DNA from: JAKVCB01 sp963578605
GTDB taxonomy: Bacteria; Planctomycetota; Planctomycetia; Pirellulales; Lacipirellulaceae
DNA length: 64,000 nucleotides
Assembly (NCBI GenBank): GCA_963578605.1
Contig: CAUZEA010000016.1
Coordinates: 1 to 64,000, forward strand
Direction of reading: 5' to 3'
Shown here: in pieces, positions 61,270 through 64,000 of the stretch
How positions within the stretch are numbered: position 1 is the stretch's first letter
Layout: every line of letters starts with the position of its first letter
Notes under the pieces: generated by a model
What the model was told of the DNA's origin: nothing
The model's input: only the letters and a program-made list of their open reading frames with translations
The model's database searches: none
Translations under genes and position numbers: made by a program

Positions 61270-62928
61270 TCATCCGAGAGGAATTCGCCTGCCCACCGCA
61301 GTCGTAGTCTGCCACAGTCCCGCAAGCCCGATCCCCAAAAGCAACAGCGAGCCGGGCTCGGGGACAGAGGCCGTCATCGAAACCTGGCTCCCGGCGGTCT
61401 CGCCAAAATTGATCTTCCAGATTTCATAGTCGGCCCGGCCGATGAAGCCGTCGGCGTTTCCGTCAGCTCCGGTACCGACCGCCAAAGATTGCCCGAGGGT
61501 GTCGCGCCAAGCGGTGTAGTCGGACGCGTCAATGTCGCCATCCCGGTCATAATCGCCCGGCAGTGGGGCCAGTTGTCCTTGAAGCGAAGCAAGATTCTCT
61601 GCGGCGACTTTCACATAAATCGGCCTTCCTGAAAGTTGCAGTTCATCATCACTGAGAAGTATGGGATCTCCAACCATGCTGGTGACGCTCTCAATCATCG
61701 AGGCATCTTGAAGGGGCAAGGTGACATTCTCGTCCAGGCTCCAAAGGGCCACAATTGCCTCTGAGTCCCGCTGGTATTTCAATGCCCAGATCCGCGACGA
61801 ATCCAGCTCGATTCTCCCCTTGTAGGTGGTTTCGCTAATCATTTCGACCACGGTACGGAGCGAATCCAACGCTGGTTTGGGGCGTAATTGCGTGTCGCCT
61901 TCCGACCGTCCGACCACCTCCATATAGTCAACTTCGTCATGATATGGTTGGCCCCATAGCGGGCCATTCATCACCAAATCTCCCATCCCAAAGAAATAGA
62001 CACGTTCAACCGCAGGAACCGATGTTGAAATAAGATAAAGCCTGGCATAGGCACGCGCCTGGTCCTCCTCTGACGTGGAACGGGCATTGTGCAGCGGATA
62101 GGTCTGACGGAGGTAGTCTAACATCGGCATACCGTCATAGGTCGAAGGTTCCACGCCGTTCCAACCTATTTCCGTTACCCAAATCGGCTTGTCATCACCG
62201 TATTGATTCATAACGTTCCGCACCGCCTCGATCTTGCCTACGTATCCACCCTCTTCTGGCAGGTCACGCCATGTATACGGGTGCGTATTCAGAACATCAA
62301 AGTAATCCTTGATGCCATGCTGATAGGCTGTTTGAAGCCCACCACTCTCGCTGGTGTCGAAAGTACCTACCACCACGATATTATTCGGATCAGCCCGTTT
62401 GACACCCCGATAGAACGCTTGAAGCATGGTCGCGTACCTTGGTCCCCCCCAGGAGGCCATGTGCACTTCATTCGGTCCCTCCCAATTCGTGACCTTTCCC
62501 TTCAAATGCGTTGCGACGGCGTACATAATATCTTCAAAGCGATCGATGTTTTCGTCGTTCGGGAAGACACTGGTGCCCCCCACTCCCAGCCACGCGGCCG
62601 GGGTGTCGACGATTGCCAGTTGATCCAGGCCTAAGCTACTCCCGAGGTTCGCGCTATCGGTAGCAAAGTTCGACAAATCAATTCGGTCCACCGCAGGTGC
62701 CAGAGCCGAAAGAGGGAAATTTACGCGGACAGTACGCATGTTCAGATCCCCAAGCAGTTCCATCGCCCGTGTCTCTTTACGGTTGACGTGCGTCGTTGAT
62801 CCGAAAAAGGTGTCAGGGATGAACCAGTCGTCCCGTTGCGCGCCGCTGGCTTGGGGAACATAACCTGAGAGAACAATCATTTGCAGGCACAGAATCATCG
62901 TTACTGTGGTAATTACATCTCTCTTCAT
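61270..62928 (-). CDS. Secreted GH-A-type glycosidase-like protein with dockerin and PEP-CTERM tail
   Basis: 552 residues from the ATG at 62928, with GAGGAAG ahead of it. Signal peptide MKRDVITTVTMILCLQMIVL with GAQ cleavage region. The TIM barrel shows the acid/base Glu after Asn in WEGPNEVHMASWGG (about residue 155) and the nucleophile Glu in PIWVTEIGWNGV (about residue 250), the GH-A clan pattern, with GH39-like features. After a C-terminal beta domain comes a dockerin-like pair (GDYDRDGDIDASDYTAWRDT and ADGNADGFIGRADYEIWK). Then comes a PEP-CTERM sorting tail: SVPEPGSLLLLGIGLAGLWQ plus Arg-rich end. Cell-surface enzyme for plant- or algal-type polysaccharide; substrate open. Confidence 0.85.
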   Translation of the reverse strand: MKRDVITTVTMILCLQMIVLSGYVPQASGAQRDDWFIPDTFFGSTTHVNRKETRAMELLGDLNMRTVRVNFPLSALAPAVDRIDLSNFATDSANLGSSLGLDQLAIVDTPAAWLGVGGTSVFPNDENIDRFEDIMYAVATHLKGKVTNWEGPNEVHMASWGGPRYATMLQAFYRGVKRADPNNIVVVGTFDTSESGGLQTAYQHGIKDYFDVLNTHPYTWRDLPEEGGYVGKIEAVRNVMNQYGDDKPIWVTEIGWNGVEPSTYDGMPMLDYLRQTYPLHNARSTSEEDQARAYARLYLISTSVPAVERVYFFGMGDLVMNGPLWGQPYHDEVDYMEVVGRSEGDTQLRPKPALDSLRTVVEMISETTYKGRIELDSSRIWALKYQRDSEAIVALWSLDENVTLPLQDASMIESVTSMVGDPILLSDDELQLSGRPIYVKVAAENLASLQGQLAPLPGDYDRDGDIDASDYTAWRDTLGQSLAVGTGADGNADGFIGRADYEIWKINFGETAGSQVSMTASVPEPGSLLLLGIGLAGLWQTTTAVGRRIPLG

Positions 62929-63346
62929 TTTTTCTTCCTCGTCCTTGTGCAGACCCACTCGATTCTCATATCTTTCTTCCCTGCCTGGTACCAACGGTAA
63001 TCCTTGCCGTACTGTTCCACGGTGCAGGTTTGCAGTTTGGTATCATGTGCGCCGTTGGCGACGGCCTCCCATACCATAGTTCTGGCAATGTCCCACTACC
63101 CGGAGTGGTTTTCACGGATTTCGGCAGAAAGGATCGTATTCAACCGAAAGCCTCCGGAGTCGTACACCGGGAATGCCCGAGGTAACCATCGAGTTGATGG
63201 TTCACCAACCAAGAGCGATGTATACGGTTGAGTAGCACTTCTCCCTAATCCACACGATATATTTCCTGGCCACACGGGTCCGTAAAAGCATTCGCTGGGC
63301 CATGAGTTTGCATTATCTCTGTCTTGATTGATTGTCTTTGCTGAGC
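62929..63346. other. Intergenic, no gene seen
   Basis: 418 bases between the glycosidase gene and the LamG protein gene. Frames up to 84 codons are present on both strands but show neither family sequence nor a ribosome site. The promoter of the glycosidase gene should lie at the left end. Confidence 0.4.
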
Positions 63347-64000
63347 TCACCTGATAGCAATTTTACTTTTGCCCGCCTGAAAGTTACCAATGGCTTCCGA
63401 TGTGCGCAGGTAACGATTATACAGCCGCACCAACTTCAATCGACCTTTCAGTGACGGAGCAATTTTCAATTCTCGCGAGCCATTTACATCGTCCATATCC
63501 TTGTTGAATCGGCTCCAACCGAAGTCACGCCTTGCACGGCCGTCACACAGTACACCATCAACTACAAAAGTAATAATCTTCGGGCCACCGTCGACAATCA
63601 TCACAACGTGGTGCCATCGATCTGGTTGAATAAGTCCAGCATCGCAGTCCCATCCGTCTGTATGCTTTCCATCATTCAGATCGATCCGAATCGTACCATT
63701 CTCACCGGTTACGACGACAATTCCTTTGCCGTCCTTGTTGCGGGAATCGAGAATAACCTGGCCCCCAAAAATCTGATCGAGCTTCAACCAGAATTCAATG
63801 GAAAAACCCCCACCGTTTGCAAGGCTCGGAAGCTCCGGACTTTTTGTTTGAGGAACCGGCCGCTCGTCAACGTTTTTTGACAAGACCAGGCCCTTTGAGG
63901 CCACTGTTTTGGTCCGACCCTGGTTCCACAAACCTTTCAGCAGCGCGGGATCGATCGTGTGTACACGGGCAATCATTTTCTCGGTTTCGGTGATCCAGTA
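63347..64000 (-). CDS. LamG/ConA-like protein, C-terminal part (continues beyond window)
   Basis: The frame is open to the window edge at 64000, reading YWITETEKMIARVHTIDPAL before the first in-window Met, so the start lies outside. The visible part of about 217 residues is one LamG-like jelly roll: GGGFSIEFWLKLDQIFGGQV, NGTIRIDLNDGKHTDGWDCD, PDRWHHVVMIVDGGPKIITF, LKGRLKLVRLYNRYLRTSEA. It ends FQAGKSKIAIR. The upstream portion may belong to a heme/sulfatase or other planctomycetal surface protein, which cannot be seen. The domain usually binds carbohydrate. Confidence 0.75.
   Translation of the reverse strand, partial: YWITETEKMIARVHTIDPALLKGLWNQGRTKTVASKGLVLSKNVDERPVPQTKSPELPSLANGGGFSIEFWLKLDQIFGGQVILDSRNKDGKGIVVVTGENGTIRIDLNDGKHTDGWDCDAGLIQPDRWHHVVMIVDGGPKIITFVVDGVLCDGRARRDFGWSRFNKDMDDVNGSRELKIAPSLKGRLKLVRLYNRYLRTSEAIGNFQAGKSKIAIR

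Overview
The window looks like a chromosomal segment of a planctomycete, most probably of the Pirellulales. The markers are: a DUF1501 protein; a neighbouring PSCyt1-DUF1549-LamG-DUF1553 protein; a secreted protein with the planctomycetal N-terminal LEPLEGRLMLA signature; dockerin-like repeats on two secreted proteins, one with a PEP-CTERM tail; Cys-rich repeat proteins; a loose gene layout with many strand switches; and KDO and UppS envelope genes. There is no rRNA, tRNA, CRISPR array or prophage that I can see.

Left part (1-29.5 kb), mostly housekeeping. The edge cuts through an IS4-type transposase. Then come uppS, purA, a secreted protein of unknown function, rdgB, an exported M20 amidohydrolase, an OppA-OppB-OppC peptide importer operon without ATPase genes, a SpoU-type methyltransferase, mtaB, clpS, an M20 dipeptidase, serS, a very Cys-rich exported repeat protein with a strong terminator, apbE, a phosphohexomutase, a divergent phosphoglycerate-kinase-like protein, a LarA/DUF2088-like gene overlapping a ygfZ-like gene, an M50 protease with a companion unknown gene, a NUDIX hydrolase, glmS and kdsB. 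Three 26-bp repeats sit directly before kdsB.

Glycan region (29.7-35.0 kb). An SDR-type reductase with Phe in place of the catalytic Tyr and three family-2 glycosyltransferases are separated by 200-700 bp of apparently degenerate DNA. The second glycosyltransferase carries a one-base frameshift at a run of seven A/T. Restoring it gives a clean 310-residue protein.

Carbohydrate region (35.1-64 kb). Cytoplasmic and secreted functions are mixed: a zinc dehydrogenase and transaldolase-like pair with an ATGA overlap, an exported SMP-30 lactonase-like protein, a cyclase-family protein, an ammonium transporter with a small membrane protein, two large secreted glycan-active candidates, an aldehyde dehydrogenase, and a tight row of DHDPS-like lyase, aldo/keto reductase and D-galactonate-dehydratase-like enolase-superfamily enzyme. 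Together these could make up an oxidative, non-phosphorylative sugar-acid pathway fed by secreted hydrolases. This is inferred from family membership only. One of the secreted proteins (45183-48698) is interrupted by an in-frame TGA. The right end has an Nramp-fold transporter lacking the metal-binding motifs, the DUF1501/DUF1553 pair, a GH-A-type glycosidase with dockerin and PEP-CTERM, and a LamG protein cut by the window edge.

Recurring themes are small tandem duplications (15-26 bp units) in non-coding leaders at six places, and decayed gene remnants (IS66 transposase, aminotransferase C-terminus), which point to active sequence turnover in the spacers.
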